Positions 34,494 to 43,281 of a stretch of DNA of 64,000 nt are shown here, piece after piece (within the stretch, counting starts at the first letter, position 1; each line of letters begins with the position of its first letter). Location: positions 682,001 through 746,000 of the forward strand of contig CAVZRJ010000001.1 in assembly GCA_963777665.1 (NCBI GenBank). The letters are read 5' to 3'. The notes under the pieces were generated by a model. That model was not told where the DNA came from. It ran no database searches and saw only the letters and a program-made list of their open reading frames with translations. The DNA comes from Bog-756 sp963777665 (GTDB taxonomy: Bacteria > Actinomycetota > Acidimicrobiia > Acidimicrobiales > RAAP-2). The position numbers were made by a program, and so were the translations under genes.

Positions 34494-34949
34494 ATGACCG
34501 AGGCCACCACCGCCATCCACAACCTGCTCTTCCGGTACGCGGAGCTCATCGACAGCGGCGACTTCGAGGGACTGGCCGGTCTGCTCGGGGGCGCGGCCAT
34601 CGGATCGGGTGACACAGGCCCGACCCTGACCGGGCACGATGCGGTGCTGGCCATGTTCACCTCGACCACCCGGCGCTACCCCGACGGCACCCCGGGGACC
34701 AAGCACGTGACCACCAACGTCATCCTCGAGGTCGACGAGCAATCGGGCAGCGCAGCGGCCAGGTCCTACTTCACCGTGCTCCAGGCAGTGGCGGGCCTGC
34801 CGCTCCAGCCGATCCTGGCCGGCCGGTACCACGACCGTTTCGCGTGCCGAGACGGGTCATGGCACTTCACCGAGCGCCGCTACTTCATCGACCTCTCGGG
34901 CGACCTGAGCCACCACACGCTCGGACCCCTGCCGGACACCGGGTCCTGA
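34494..34949 (+). CDS. SnoaL/NTF2-like protein
   Basis: A 151-residue protein of the NTF2/SnoaL-like fold: IHNLLFRYAELIDSGDFEGL at the N-terminus, GHDAVLAMFTSTTRRYPDG in the middle, and AGRYHDRFACRDGSWHFTER at the end are typical of the SnoaL_4 group. Members act as isomerases, hydratases or ring-hydroxylating dioxygenase small subunits; the substrate here is unknown. It follows fabI by 11 bases. No signal peptide or membrane segment is seen. Confidence 0.8.
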   Translation: MTEATTAIHNLLFRYAELIDSGDFEGLAGLLGGAAIGSGDTGPTLTGHDAVLAMFTSTTRRYPDGTPGTKHVTTNVILEVDEQSGSAAARSYFTVLQAVAGLPLQPILAGRYHDRFACRDGSWHFTERRYFIDLSGDLSHHTLGPLPDTGS

Positions 34950-35058
34950 GCCCCGGCGGGGTCGGGCGTCGGCCTTGACCCGCCTGACCGCGCCCACCTA
35001 CGTTCGGCGCCACCGCCGCGCTCGCCTGATCGGCGGAGACGACCAAGGGGGACCCCCG

Positions 35059-35808
35059 ATGGGACGATTGGAGCAGGCCGTCGCGGTGGTGACGGGCGCT
35101 GCGTCAGGGATCGGTGCTGCCTGCGCCGAGCGCCTGTCCGCCGAGGGGGCGATCGTCTCCACCATCGACGTCGCCGAGGGTGTCGACCACGTCCTCGACG
35201 TGCGGGACGAAGCCGCGGTGCGCGCCGCATTCGACGCGGTCTGGACCGAGCACGGCCGATTGGACTCGGTGGTCCATGCCGCCGGCGTGGCCGGCGGTGG
35301 TCCGGTCCACCTGCTCGAGGCCGAGGAGTGGGACCGGGTGGTCGACGTCAACCTGAAGGGGACCTTCCTCGTCGACAAGTACAGCTCGGTGCACATGCTC
35401 GCCCAGGGCAGCGGCTCGATCATCAACATCGCGAGCATCGAGGGGATCGAGGGAACAGAGGGTGGCAGCGCCTACAACGCCTCCAAGGGTGGGGTGGTCA
35501 TGCTGACCAAGTCGATGGCCATCGACTACGGCCGGCGCGGCATCCGGGTCAACTGCATCTGCCCCGGCGGCATCGACACCCCGCTGCTCCGGTCGATCAC
35601 CGACTCGGACGGCCTCGACCTCTACCGCGAGCGGCTCCGGGAGGAGCACCTGCTCGGACGCTTCGGCCGGCCCGAGGAGGTCGCCGCGGCAGCCGCCTTC
35701 CTCGCCTCCGAGGACGCCTCCTTCGTGACGGGGCACACCCTGGTGGTGGATGGTGGGTTCACCGCCGGGCTGCGGGTCGGGCTGCTCGAGCAGATCGGAC
35801 TCATGTGA
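35059..35808 (+). CDS. SDR family oxidoreductase
   Basis: A 249-residue classical short-chain dehydrogenase. The cofactor motif is VVTGAASGIGAACAERLSAE, followed by an Asp after the second strand (STIDVAE), suggesting NAD(H). NVNLKGTF-type and SIINIASIEGIEGTEGG segments precede the catalytic YNASKGG. CPGGIDTPLL and VDGGFTAG complete the fold. The start ATG 35059 has AAGGGGGA upstream. The end overlaps the next gene's GTG. The neighbours suggest a small catabolic operon; the substrate cannot be read from the sequence. Confidence 0.92.
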   Translation: MGRLEQAVAVVTGAASGIGAACAERLSAEGAIVSTIDVAEGVDHVLDVRDEAAVRAAFDAVWTEHGRLDSVVHAAGVAGGGPVHLLEAEEWDRVVDVNLKGTFLVDKYSSVHMLAQGSGSIINIASIEGIEGTEGGSAYNASKGGVVMLTKSMAIDYGRRGIRVNCICPGGIDTPLLRSITDSDGLDLYRERLREEHLLGRFGRPEEVAAAAAFLASEDASFVTGHTLVVDGGFTAGLRVGLLEQIGLM

Positions 35809-36986
35809 CCGCCCCGACCCGTGCCCTGAGCGGCCCAGAAGCGGCCCGTACGCTCCGCGAGGTGACCGCCTCGGAGTCGGAGGAGTCCGAGCGCAACCGC
35901 ACCCTGACCCCGCGTACCGTCGACGCCCTGTGGGAGAGCGGGCTCATGGTGTGGGCCAACCCCGCCGCAGCCGGAGGGACCGAACCGTCGTTCAGGGAGA
36001 TGATCGAGACCTGGATCGAGTTGGCCTGGCAGGACGGGTCCCTCGGGTGGATCGGGATCGCCAACCTCCCCTCTGCTGCGAGCTGTGCCGCCTACCTCCC
36101 CGACGAGGGGTTCGCCGAGGTCTTCACCGCCCACCACAACCGGGTGACCGTCGGGGGGCAGTTCTTCCCCAACGGGCTCGGTGCACGAACCGCAGGTGGC
36201 TACCGGTTGAGGGGCGCGTGGAACTTCGGCTCGGGCACCGGGCACTCGCCCTACGTGGCCGCAGGCTTCATCGCGACCGTGGACGGCGAGATGGCGGTGG
36301 GCGACGACGGCATTCCCACCCTGCTGGTCGCCGTCATCCCCCGCGAGGAGGTCGTCTTCACCGACGGCTGGCACGTGCAGGGGCTCAAGGGCACCGGCAG
36401 CTACGACTACAACGTGACCGACTGCTTCGTCCCCGAGACGCGGACCTTCGCGCTGTTCACGCGGACCCCGAGGCGCGGCGAATCGGCCGCCTTCCGGATG
36501 GGGCTGATCCCGATCACCGCGGCCGGGCACGCGTCGTGGGCGCTCGGCGTGTCCAAGAGCATGCTCGACGACGTCACCGAACTGGCCGCCACCAAGGTCC
36601 GGATGGGCGACGAGAGCGCGCTGGTCAACCGCCCCACCTTCCAGAAGGGACTCGCCCACCACCTGGCGATGTGGAAGGCGGCCCGCCTGTTGGTGCTGAC
36701 CACGTTCGGCGAGGTCGAGCAGACGGTCATCGACGGCGGCGCGCTGACCCCGTCGATGCGCGCCGACCTGCGGGTGGCCGCCACCTATGCGACCGAGTCC
36801 GCCCGCGAGATCGTCCAGTGGGCCCACCTTGCCGCCGGCACCGCCGCCATCCGCGAGGGCTCGCGGCTCGAGCGTGCCTTCCGCGACCTCTACACGGGGA
36901 CCCAGCACGTCTTCATCGGCGAGAAGACCTACATCGACGCGGCCCGCATCTACCTCGGGCTCTCCGGGGACCAGATCGGGTTCTGA
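35805..36986 (+). CDS. Acyl-CoA dehydrogenase-like flavoprotein (group D monooxygenase type)
   Basis: A 393-residue protein of the acyl-CoA dehydrogenase fold. The N-terminal half has FREMIETWIELAWQDGSLGW and GYRLRGAWNFGSGTGHSPYV, and VVFTDGWHVQGLKGTGSYDY is typical of flavin-dependent hydroxylases such as HsaA/HpaB relatives rather than true dehydrogenases. The C-terminal helical domain includes LYTGTQHVFIGEKTYIDAAR. The start is GTG 35805, overlapping the SDR stop, so the two are coupled. A two-component monooxygenase would need a flavin reductase, and none is adjacent. Substrate is unknown. Confidence 0.8.
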   Translation: MTAPTRALSGPEAARTLREVTASESEESERNRTLTPRTVDALWESGLMVWANPAAAGGTEPSFREMIETWIELAWQDGSLGWIGIANLPSAASCAAYLPDEGFAEVFTAHHNRVTVGGQFFPNGLGARTAGGYRLRGAWNFGSGTGHSPYVAAGFIATVDGEMAVGDDGIPTLLVAVIPREEVVFTDGWHVQGLKGTGSYDYNVTDCFVPETRTFALFTRTPRRGESAAFRMGLIPITAAGHASWALGVSKSMLDDVTELAATKVRMGDESALVNRPTFQKGLAHHLAMWKAARLLVLTTFGEVEQTVIDGGALTPSMRADLRVAATYATESAREIVQWAHLAAGTAAIREGSRLERAFRDLYTGTQHVFIGEKTYIDAARIYLGLSGDQIGF

Positions 36987-36995
36987 GCGGCAGCG

Positions 36996-37131
36996 CGCTG
37001 CAGGACGGTCAGCGCTGCAGGGACGTCAGGGCTGCAGGGACGTCAGAGCTGCAGGGACGTCAGAGCTGCAGGGACGTCAGAGCTGCAGGGACGTCAGAGC
37101 TGCAGGGACGTCAGAGCTGCAGGGACTTGAC
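36996..37131. repeat. 17-bp tandem repeat, seven copies plus a degenerate eighth
   Basis: The unit AGCTGCAGGGACGTCAG is repeated head to tail from 36996 to 37114, with first-copy changes and a degenerate last copy to 37131. Each unit carries two palindromes, CTGCAG and GACGTC. The array fills the space between the convergent flavoprotein and aldehyde dehydrogenase genes and supplies the last codons (KSLQL and stop) of the latter. Copies d to g (37047-37114) are identical, so the array is likely to vary in number. Confidence 0.92.
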
Positions 37132-38544
37132 CTCCAGGAACTCCTCGAGACCGAAGGAGCCGAACTCTCTCCCGTTGCCCGACTGCTTGTACCCCCCGAA
37201 CGGGGCCATCGGATTGAAGTTGCCCCCGTTGACCTCGACCTGTCCGGTGCGCAGCCGGCGGGCCACCGCCTTCGCCCGGTCGGGGTCACCAGACCACACG
37301 CCTCCGGCCAGTCCGTAGTCGGTCCCGTTGGCGATCTCGATCGCCTCCTCCTCCGTGTCGTACGGCATGATCACGAGGACCGGGCCGAAGATCTCCTCAC
37401 GCGCGATGACCATGTCGGGGGTCACCGAGGAGAAGACGGTTGGGCGCACGAAGAATCCGGTCTCGAGCCCGTCGGGAGCCTCCGCGCCGCCGGTCACCAG
37501 GGTCGCCCCCTCGCCGATGCCCTTGTCGATGTACCCGCGCACCCGGTCGCGTTGGGTGGCGGAGACCAGCGGGCCGAGCCGGGTCCCCTCTGCGAACGGG
37601 TCCCCTGTGGTGAAGGTCTCGGCAGCGGTCCGGGCCAGGTCCTCCGCCTCCTCCAGCCGGTCACGTGGCACGAGCATCCGGGTCAGCGCACTGCAGGTCT
37701 GGCCGGAGTTGAAGTAGCACTTGCCCACCCCGTCGGGCACTGCTGCGGCGAGGTCGGCATCGGACAGGATCACGTTGGCCGACTTGCCGCCGAGCTCGAG
37801 GGCCACCCGCTTGACCGTGGCCGCGGCCACCTCGGACACCCGTTTGCCGGCGCGGGTGGACCCGGTGAACGAGACCATGTCCACATCCGGATGGGCGGCG
37901 ATGGCCTCGCCGACCACCGGGCCGGGTCCTGATACCAGGTTGAACACACCGGCGGGAACACCGACCTCGTCGAAGACGTCTGCGAGCACGAACACGTTGA
38001 GGGGTGCGACCTCACTCGGCTTGAGCACCACGGTGCAGCCTGCGGCAAGGGCAGGGGCCACCTTGGCCGCGATCTGGTGGAGCGGGTAATTCCAGGGGGT
38101 GATGCATCCGACCACACCGATCGGCTCGCGCACGACGAGCGAGTTGCCCACCATCTGTTCCCAGGTGAAGTCGTCGGCCACCTGGGCCGCGGTGCGGAAC
38201 GAATTGAGGGGCAGGCCGACCTGGACGAGCTGGGAGAAGAGCCGCGGCATGCCCACCTCGTGGGTGATGAGGTCGGCCAGGGCATCGGAGCGTGCGGCCA
38301 GCGCCTCGCCCACAGCGGTCAACGCCGCGGTCCGTTCTGCGACCGGGGTGGCAGACCAGATCGGGAATGCGGCCCGCGCGGCGGCCACAGCCCGGTCGAC
38401 GTCATCGGTCGATCCGTTCGGGACGGTCCCGATGGCCTGCTCGGTGGTCGAGTCGATGACCTCGATGGTGCCCGACCCCGAGGAGGGGACCCACTCCCCC
38501 CCGATGTACAGCTTGTCCCGGACGACGGTCTCGAACGGTTCCAT
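37111..38544 (-). CDS. NAD(P)-dependent aldehyde dehydrogenase
   Basis: A 477-residue ALDH-superfamily enzyme. The expected elements are GCITPWNYPLHQIAAKVAPA with the catalytic Asn, the cofactor loop SFTGSTRAGKRVSEVAA, the general base Glu in ALELGGKSANVIL, the nucleophile Cys in YFNSGQTCSALTRMLVP, and EEIFGPVLVIMPYD. Start ATG 38544 is preceded by AAGGGGAGG. Its final codons lie within the 17-bp tandem array. It is divergent from a TetR regulator, which may control it. Substrate is unknown; residues near the Cys resemble ALDHs for medium aliphatic or aromatic aldehydes. Confidence 0.93.
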   Translation of the reverse strand: MEPFETVVRDKLYIGGEWVPSSGSGTIEVIDSTTEQAIGTVPNGSTDDVDRAVAAARAAFPIWSATPVAERTAALTAVGEALAARSDALADLITHEVGMPRLFSQLVQVGLPLNSFRTAAQVADDFTWEQMVGNSLVVREPIGVVGCITPWNYPLHQIAAKVAPALAAGCTVVLKPSEVAPLNVFVLADVFDEVGVPAGVFNLVSGPGPVVGEAIAAHPDVDMVSFTGSTRAGKRVSEVAAATVKRVALELGGKSANVILSDADLAAAVPDGVGKCYFNSGQTCSALTRMLVPRDRLEEAEDLARTAAETFTTGDPFAEGTRLGPLVSATQRDRVRGYIDKGIGEGATLVTGGAEAPDGLETGFFVRPTVFSSVTPDMVIAREEIFGPVLVIMPYDTEEEAIEIANGTDYGLAGGVWSGDPDRAKAVARRLRTGQVEVNGGNFNPMAPFGGYKQSGNGREFGSFGLEEFLEVKSLQL

Positions 38545-38733
38545 GATCCTCCCCTTGTCCTGTGGAGCGGGACGCTCGTCCTCCGGAGTGGGAACTCCTT
38601 CCACGATGCGCCCACTGTAGGGCCGCGCCCTGACCCTGGCATCCCTTCCCTCTTGCGTAACGCTTCCGATATATAGTGTCCGAACAGAGGGTCCGTCCCG
38701 CGACCGGGCGACCCCAGGGAGCAACGGGGGAAC
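38545..38733. promoter_or_regulatory. Divergent ALDH/TetR intergenic region
   Basis: The 189 bases between the two starts include an AT-rich centre at 38669-38677 (GATATATAG) with a possible -10 box TATAGT (38672-38677) for the TetR gene. Other parts are GC-rich. A TetR operator is expected here, but no convincing long palindrome is visible by eye. Confidence 0.35.
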
Positions 38734-39420
38734 GTGCCCAAGACGCAACAGGAGCGGAAGGCCGAGACGCGAGCACGGCTGCTCGCAGCAGCCGCCGACC
38801 TCTTCGCCGCCCAGGGCATCGACGCGGTATCGGTCGACGCAGTGGGCGAGGCGGCGGGCCGGACCTCGGGTGCGGTCTACGCGCACTTCGGCTCGAAACA
38901 GGGACTCCTGCTCGCGCTCCTCGACGCCTGGAGGGACTCGCTCCTCACCGTGCTGCTGGCCGAGGTGGCGGTGAGCGGCTCCCCGGCCGACCAGCTGGCC
39001 GCCGTCTGGACAAACCTCGCCGACACCACGGGCGGCGAGGCCGCCACCAGGTCCCTGCTCGAGCACGAGCTGTGGCTCAGGGCGGCGCGCGACCCCGAGG
39101 TGGCCGACGTGCTCCGCGTGCGCAACGCCGAGGCCCTGCGCTACAGCGCGCGCCAGCTCGAGGGCTGGACCGCCGCTGTCGGGGCCCATCCCACCACGAC
39201 CCCGAGCGATCTGGCCGTGCTGGTCAAGGCCCTCCTCGCCGGGCTGGCCGAGCAACGGCGCCTCGATCCGGACTCGGTCCCCGACACCCTGGCGCTCCGT
39301 GGCCTTGCCGCGCTCGTCGGCCTCACCCTCGAGGGTGAGTCACGGCCTGTCGGAGTCCGGTCGACCCGTTCGATCCCGTCCCCCACCACATCAATTGAGG
39401 AGCCCGCCAATGCACACTGA
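38734..39420 (+). CDS. TetR/AcrR family transcriptional regulator
   Basis: A 228-residue regulator. The N-terminal DNA-binding domain is RARLLAAAADLFAAQGIDAV, then VDAVGEAAGRTSGAVYAHFG and SKQGLLLALLDAW, the TetR signature. The remaining helical domain binds an unknown ligand and resembles the TetR_C_6-type acyl-CoA/steroid regulators only loosely. The start is GTG 38734 with GGGGGAAC before it. Its last 11 bases overlap the next gene. Likely targets are the divergent ALDH and the downstream nitronate monooxygenase gene. Confidence 0.92.
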   Translation: MPKTQQERKAETRARLLAAAADLFAAQGIDAVSVDAVGEAAGRTSGAVYAHFGSKQGLLLALLDAWRDSLLTVLLAEVAVSGSPADQLAAVWTNLADTTGGEAATRSLLEHELWLRAARDPEVADVLRVRNAEALRYSARQLEGWTAAVGAHPTTTPSDLAVLVKALLAGLAEQRRLDPDSVPDTLALRGLAALVGLTLEGESRPVGVRSTRSIPSPTTSIEEPANAH

Positions 39421-40531
39421 GATCTGCGACACGCTCGGCATCGAATTCCCGATCTTCGCGTTCACCCACTGCCGTGACGTGGTCGCCGCGGTCACCAACG
39501 CCGGAGGGATTGGGGTCCTCGGTGCGATCGGCTTCACTCCCGAACAGCTCGAGGTCGAACTGACCTGGATCGACGAGCACGTCGGCGACAAGCCCTACGG
39601 GGTCGACATCGTGATCCCGGCCAAGTACGAGGGAATGGACGAGATGGACCCCGACAAGCTCGAGGCCCAGATCCGTGGCCTGGTGCCGCCACAGCACAAG
39701 GAGTTCGCCCTCAAGATCCTCGCCGACCACGGCGTTCCCGAGATCCCCGAAAGCGAGCGGACCTCCAACGGGATGATCGGCTGGACCGCTGCCCATGCCG
39801 CCGGCCTCCTCACGGTGGCCCTGCGCCACCCCAACGTCAAGCTCATTGCCAACGCGCTGGGCACTCCCCCGCCGGACGTGGTCGAGCGGGTCCAGGGTGC
39901 CGGCCTCATGATCGGAGCATTGGCCGGATCGGTCAAGCACGCCCTCAACCACAAGGCGGCCGGCCTCGACTTCATCATCTGCCAGGGCTCCGAAGGAGGC
40001 GGACACACCGGCGACGTCGGCAGCATCGTGCTCTGGCCCGAGGTGGTCGACGCAGTGGCACCGATCCCGGTGCTCGCCGCCGGGGGGGTCGGCAGCGGAC
40101 GCCAGATGGCGGCCGCGCTCGCGCTCGGCGCCCAAGGGGTCTGGTCGGGCACCCTCTGGCTCACCGTCGAGGAGGCTGACATCCCGCCGCGGCAGATGGA
40201 AACCTACCTGGCGGCCACCAGCAGAGACACCGTGCGGTCCCGTTCCTTCACCGGGAAGCCCTGTCGCATGCTGCGCAACGACTGGACCGAGGCCTGGGAG
40301 GCCGAGGACAGCCCCGATCCGCTACCGATGCCACTCCAGATGATGGTGGCCATCGAGGCGGTCTCCCGTGGGCACCGCTATCCGGAACAGGCCAAGGACG
40401 TGAACTTCAATCCGTGCGGGCAGGTCATCGGCCGGGCCACCACCGTCCGCAAGGCCAAGGATGTGCTCTTCTCGATGGTCGAGGAGTTCATCGAGGCCAC
40501 CGAGCGCCTCCAAGCGGACGTCACTGTCTGA
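39410..40531 (+). CDS. Nitronate monooxygenase family protein
   Basis: A 373-residue FMN-dependent TIM-barrel protein of the nitronate monooxygenase/2-nitropropane dioxygenase family. It starts MHTEICDTLGIEFPIFAFTH and has VTNAGGIGVLGAIGFTPEQL, DFIICQGSEGGGHTGDVGSI with the FMN phosphate site, and PVLAAGGVGSGRQMAAALAL. Many actinobacterial members act on acyl-CoA or fatty-acid-like substrates rather than nitronates, so the true reaction is open. ATG 39410 has TTGAGGAG upstream and overlaps the TetR gene by 11 bases, so they are co-transcribed. Confidence 0.9.
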   Translation: MHTEICDTLGIEFPIFAFTHCRDVVAAVTNAGGIGVLGAIGFTPEQLEVELTWIDEHVGDKPYGVDIVIPAKYEGMDEMDPDKLEAQIRGLVPPQHKEFALKILADHGVPEIPESERTSNGMIGWTAAHAAGLLTVALRHPNVKLIANALGTPPPDVVERVQGAGLMIGALAGSVKHALNHKAAGLDFIICQGSEGGGHTGDVGSIVLWPEVVDAVAPIPVLAAGGVGSGRQMAAALALGAQGVWSGTLWLTVEEADIPPRQMETYLAATSRDTVRSRSFTGKPCRMLRNDWTEAWEAEDSPDPLPMPLQMMVAIEAVSRGHRYPEQAKDVNFNPCGQVIGRATTVRKAKDVLFSMVEEFIEATERLQADVTV

Positions 40532-40681
40532 TCGGGAGAGACGCTCGCGACGGACCGCGATCTCGCGCTCGGTGAACGTCCGGACCCCTCACCGCACCAT
40601 GATTGTCGCCCTCCATCTCGGTTACGGTTTCGTGACGTCGTCCGAGCGGAGGGCGGCTCGCCGCGGCGGTGCGGGCGGACG

Positions 40682-42448
40682 ATGGGAGCGTCGATGGGAC
40701 CGAAGAGACGATTTGCCGTGGCGGCGGCACTGGTGGGTGTCGCGTCGATCATCCTGACTGCCTGCAGCAGCGGCGGCCGTTCGACCTCGACCACGGCAGC
40801 AAGTGCGAGTGCGGTCAAGTCGGGCGGCGCCCTGACGATGGCCCTCGACGGGAGCCTGGCCGGGTTCAACGTCAACACCTCGGCGGCGAGCATGTTCGTG
40901 CTCCAGGAGATCCTCGACACCGTCTGGCCCCAGCCCTACATCATCAACGCCGCCCTCCAGCCGGTCCTCAACACCGACCTGATCACCAGTGTCTCTGTCG
41001 GCTCGAACCCCCAGAGCATCACCTACACGATCAACCCCAAGGCAGTCTGGCAGGACGGCACGCCGATCAATGCGGACGACTTCATCTACAACTGGCAGGC
41101 CCAGAGCGGCAATTCGATGTACACCGACGTCGGGGGACAGCCCTACGACGCGATTTCGACCGCCGGCTACAGCCAGATCGCCTCGGTGACCGGCTCGAAC
41201 CCTCCCGGAGGCGCGGCCTGCAACCTGGGCTCGGCGGCGGACAACAACGCCGGGCTCTGCCCCAATGGCAAGAGGGTGACCGTCAAGTTCTCGACGTCCT
41301 ACGCCGACTGGCAGGGGCTCTTCGTCAACCTGGTCCCGGCCCACATCGCCCGCACGGTCGGCTGGAACACCGGGTTCACCGGTCCGACCCAGACCATCTC
41401 GGGCAGCTGGTACGAGATCCAGAGCGACAACAACCAGTCGGTGGTTCTGGTCCGCAACCCGAAGTACTGGGGAACGCCGGGCAAGCTGGACAAGATCGAG
41501 TTCGAGTTCTTCACAGACGACACCCAGGAGGTGCCCGCCCTCCAGAACGACGAGGTCCAGCTCATCAACCCGACCTCGGTGAGCACCTCCATCGTCCAGA
41601 GCACCGCGCAGGTGCCCAACACGACCCGGCTGACCGCGCCGGGGCTCGAGTTCGAGCACCTCGACTTCAACGAAGCCGACCCGTACCTGGCCAAGCTCAA
41701 GGTGCGCCAGGCCATCGCCTATGGGACCGACCGGCCGCAGATCATCTCCCACACCGTGGGTGAGATCTACCCGGGCATCGTCCCGTTGGGCAACCGGATG
41801 TTCGTCGCCACCCAGCCGCAGTACGTGGACAACGGCTCCGCCTACGCCACCGTCAACACCGGCAAGGCGGAGTCGCTGCTCAAGGGACTCGGGTTCAAGA
41901 AGGGCTCCGACGGCTACTTCAGACCCAACTATGGCCCACAGAACGGGCAGGACCTCACCTTCACCATCCAGTCCACCTCGGGCAACACCGTCCGGGCCCA
42001 GACCGAGCAGCTCTTCCAGTCGGACATGAAGGCGATCGGCATCAAGATCGACATCCAGAACTACGACCGAAGCACCCTCGGAACCAACCTGTCGCAGGGC
42101 AGCTACCAGATCGCCGAGTTTTCGTGGGTCGACACGCCCTTCGTCTCGGGAAACCAGTCGATCTATTGCTCGTACACCAGCGCCTCCTGCGGGCAGAACT
42201 GGATCCACTACGCAAATTCCGAAGTCGACCGCCTGATGGCAGCGGGGTCCTCGGCCTCGTCAGCCAGCCAGGAGGCCAGCGACTTCAACCAGGCCGATCG
42301 GCTGCTCTGGGACGACATGGCCACCCTCCCCCTCTACCAGAAGCCCCAGTACTTCGCCTGGCGCAACACGTACGGGAACATCATCCCCAACGTGTCCGCC
42401 ATCGGCGTCCCCTGGAACGGAAACCTCTGGGGTGTGAAGTCCTCCTAG
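40682..42448 (+). CDS. Oligopeptide/dipeptide ABC transporter substrate-binding lipoprotein
   Basis: A 588-residue SBP_bac_5 (DppA/OppA) protein. The signal peptide ends in the lipobox ILTACSSGG, so it is anchored to the membrane outer face. The core has SGGALTMALDGSLAGFNVNT, TYTINPKAVWQDGTPINADD and LKVRQAIAYGTDRPQI, typical of the family. Two in-frame ATGs (40682 and 40694) are possible starts. It is followed immediately by the stub of a permease gene and no ATPase, so it can work only with a transporter encoded elsewhere. Ligand is unknown. Confidence 0.92.
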   Translation: MGASMGPKRRFAVAAALVGVASIILTACSSGGRSTSTTAASASAVKSGGALTMALDGSLAGFNVNTSAASMFVLQEILDTVWPQPYIINAALQPVLNTDLITSVSVGSNPQSITYTINPKAVWQDGTPINADDFIYNWQAQSGNSMYTDVGGQPYDAISTAGYSQIASVTGSNPPGGAACNLGSAADNNAGLCPNGKRVTVKFSTSYADWQGLFVNLVPAHIARTVGWNTGFTGPTQTISGSWYEIQSDNNQSVVLVRNPKYWGTPGKLDKIEFEFFTDDTQEVPALQNDEVQLINPTSVSTSIVQSTAQVPNTTRLTAPGLEFEHLDFNEADPYLAKLKVRQAIAYGTDRPQIISHTVGEIYPGIVPLGNRMFVATQPQYVDNGSAYATVNTGKAESLLKGLGFKKGSDGYFRPNYGPQNGQDLTFTIQSTSGNTVRAQTEQLFQSDMKAIGIKIDIQNYDRSTLGTNLSQGSYQIAEFSWVDTPFVSGNQSIYCSYTSASCGQNWIHYANSEVDRLMAAGSSASSASQEASDFNQADRLLWDDMATLPLYQKPQYFAWRNTYGNIIPNVSAIGVPWNGNLWGVKSS

Positions 42449-42464
42449 AGGTCCCGTCCGCCGC

Positions 42465-42580
42465 GTGACCCGATACATCGTCAGACGTGTGCTCATCAGC
42501 GTGGTCGTGCTCTTCCTGGCCACGATCCTGGTGTTCGTGCTGGTGACCGAATCGGGTGACCCCCTGGCCCTGCTGAGGAG
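42465..42580 (+). pseudogene. Truncated oligopeptide ABC transporter permease (DppB/OppB N-terminus)
   Basis: From GTG 42465 the translation MTRYIVRRVLISVVVLFLAT then ILVFVLVTESGDPLA is the classical N-terminus and first membrane helix of a DppB/OppB permease. After about residue 38 similarity ends (LLRRFQARSTAAATRSR), and the frame merely runs on into the next gene's leader to 42965. The remaining permease and the usual second permease and ATPase genes are missing. A deletion most likely removed them. The interval 42581-42784 shows nothing else recognisable. Confidence 0.75.
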
Positions 42581-42784
42581 GTTCCAGGCCCGGTCGACCG
42601 CGGCAGCCACCCGGTCGCGTGCCACTTCCCCGAGCATGCCTCGGTCGTCTGAGCAGGGTCGGGAGCGTCTCCGGCACCGGCAAGCGGTATCTTTTGGGGC
42701 CGGCCGGCGCGATGATGGCTGGCGGCCACCGTGTCGTGGTCGGAACAGTGGTGCGGGAAACGTCGCACCGGAAGTGGAGGGATC

Positions 42785-43216
42785 ATGCGCGTCGCCACCA
42801 TCCTCGAGGCCAAGGGCGCCAACGTGGCAACGGTCACCAGCGACGTCACGGTGGGGACGGTGGTGGCCGAACTGGTCCGCCACCGCGTGGGGGCGCTCAT
42901 CGTCTCACCAGGCGATGGCACCATCGAGGGGATCGTGTCCGAGCGGGACGTCGTCTGGCACCTGAGCGAGGTCCGGACCGATCTGCTCGACCAACCGGTG
43001 ACCTCGATCATGTCGAGCGAGGTCCGGGTGTGCGCGCCCACCGATGACGTGCAGTCGATCATGAACCTGATGACCGAGCAGCGGATCCGCCATGTTCCGG
43101 TGGTCGAGAACGGACAGCTGATCGGGATCGTCAGCATCGGCGACGTGGTGAAGAGCCGGATGGGCGAGCTCGAGAAGGACCGCAACGAGCTGATGGAGTA
43201 CATTACCGCCCGCTAG
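42785..43216 (+). CDS. Tandem CBS domain protein
   Basis: A 143-residue protein made of two CBS domains: residues 1-65 (VTVGTVVAELVRHRVGALIV and IVSERDVVWHLSE) and 70-130 (MSSEVRVCAPTDDVQSIMNL and RIRHVPVVENGQLIGIVSIG). Such stand-alone pairs bind adenine nucleotides and act as energy or redox sensors. The start ATG 42785 has GGAGGG just upstream; a longer frame to 42731 has no CBS similarity. It is followed after 65 bases by a cyclic-nucleotide-binding protein, and the two may form a signalling pair. Confidence 0.9.
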   Translation: MRVATILEAKGANVATVTSDVTVGTVVAELVRHRVGALIVSPGDGTIEGIVSERDVVWHLSEVRTDLLDQPVTSIMSSEVRVCAPTDDVQSIMNLMTEQRIRHVPVVENGQLIGIVSIGDVVKSRMGELEKDRNELMEYITAR

Positions 43217-43281
43217 GGACCGTGATGCTTGCAATTCAACGAGGCCCGTGCTGACAATGGCCCGACGAAGGATCTGTCCTC

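Noticed and set aside
36996..37131. CRISPR array
   Set aside because: The 17-bp units are directly adjacent without spacers; there are no cas genes.
42581..42965. Continuation of the permease-like frame as a 166-residue protein
   Set aside because: After about residue 38 it has no membrane segments or similarity, and it runs through the ribosome site and start of the CBS gene in another frame.
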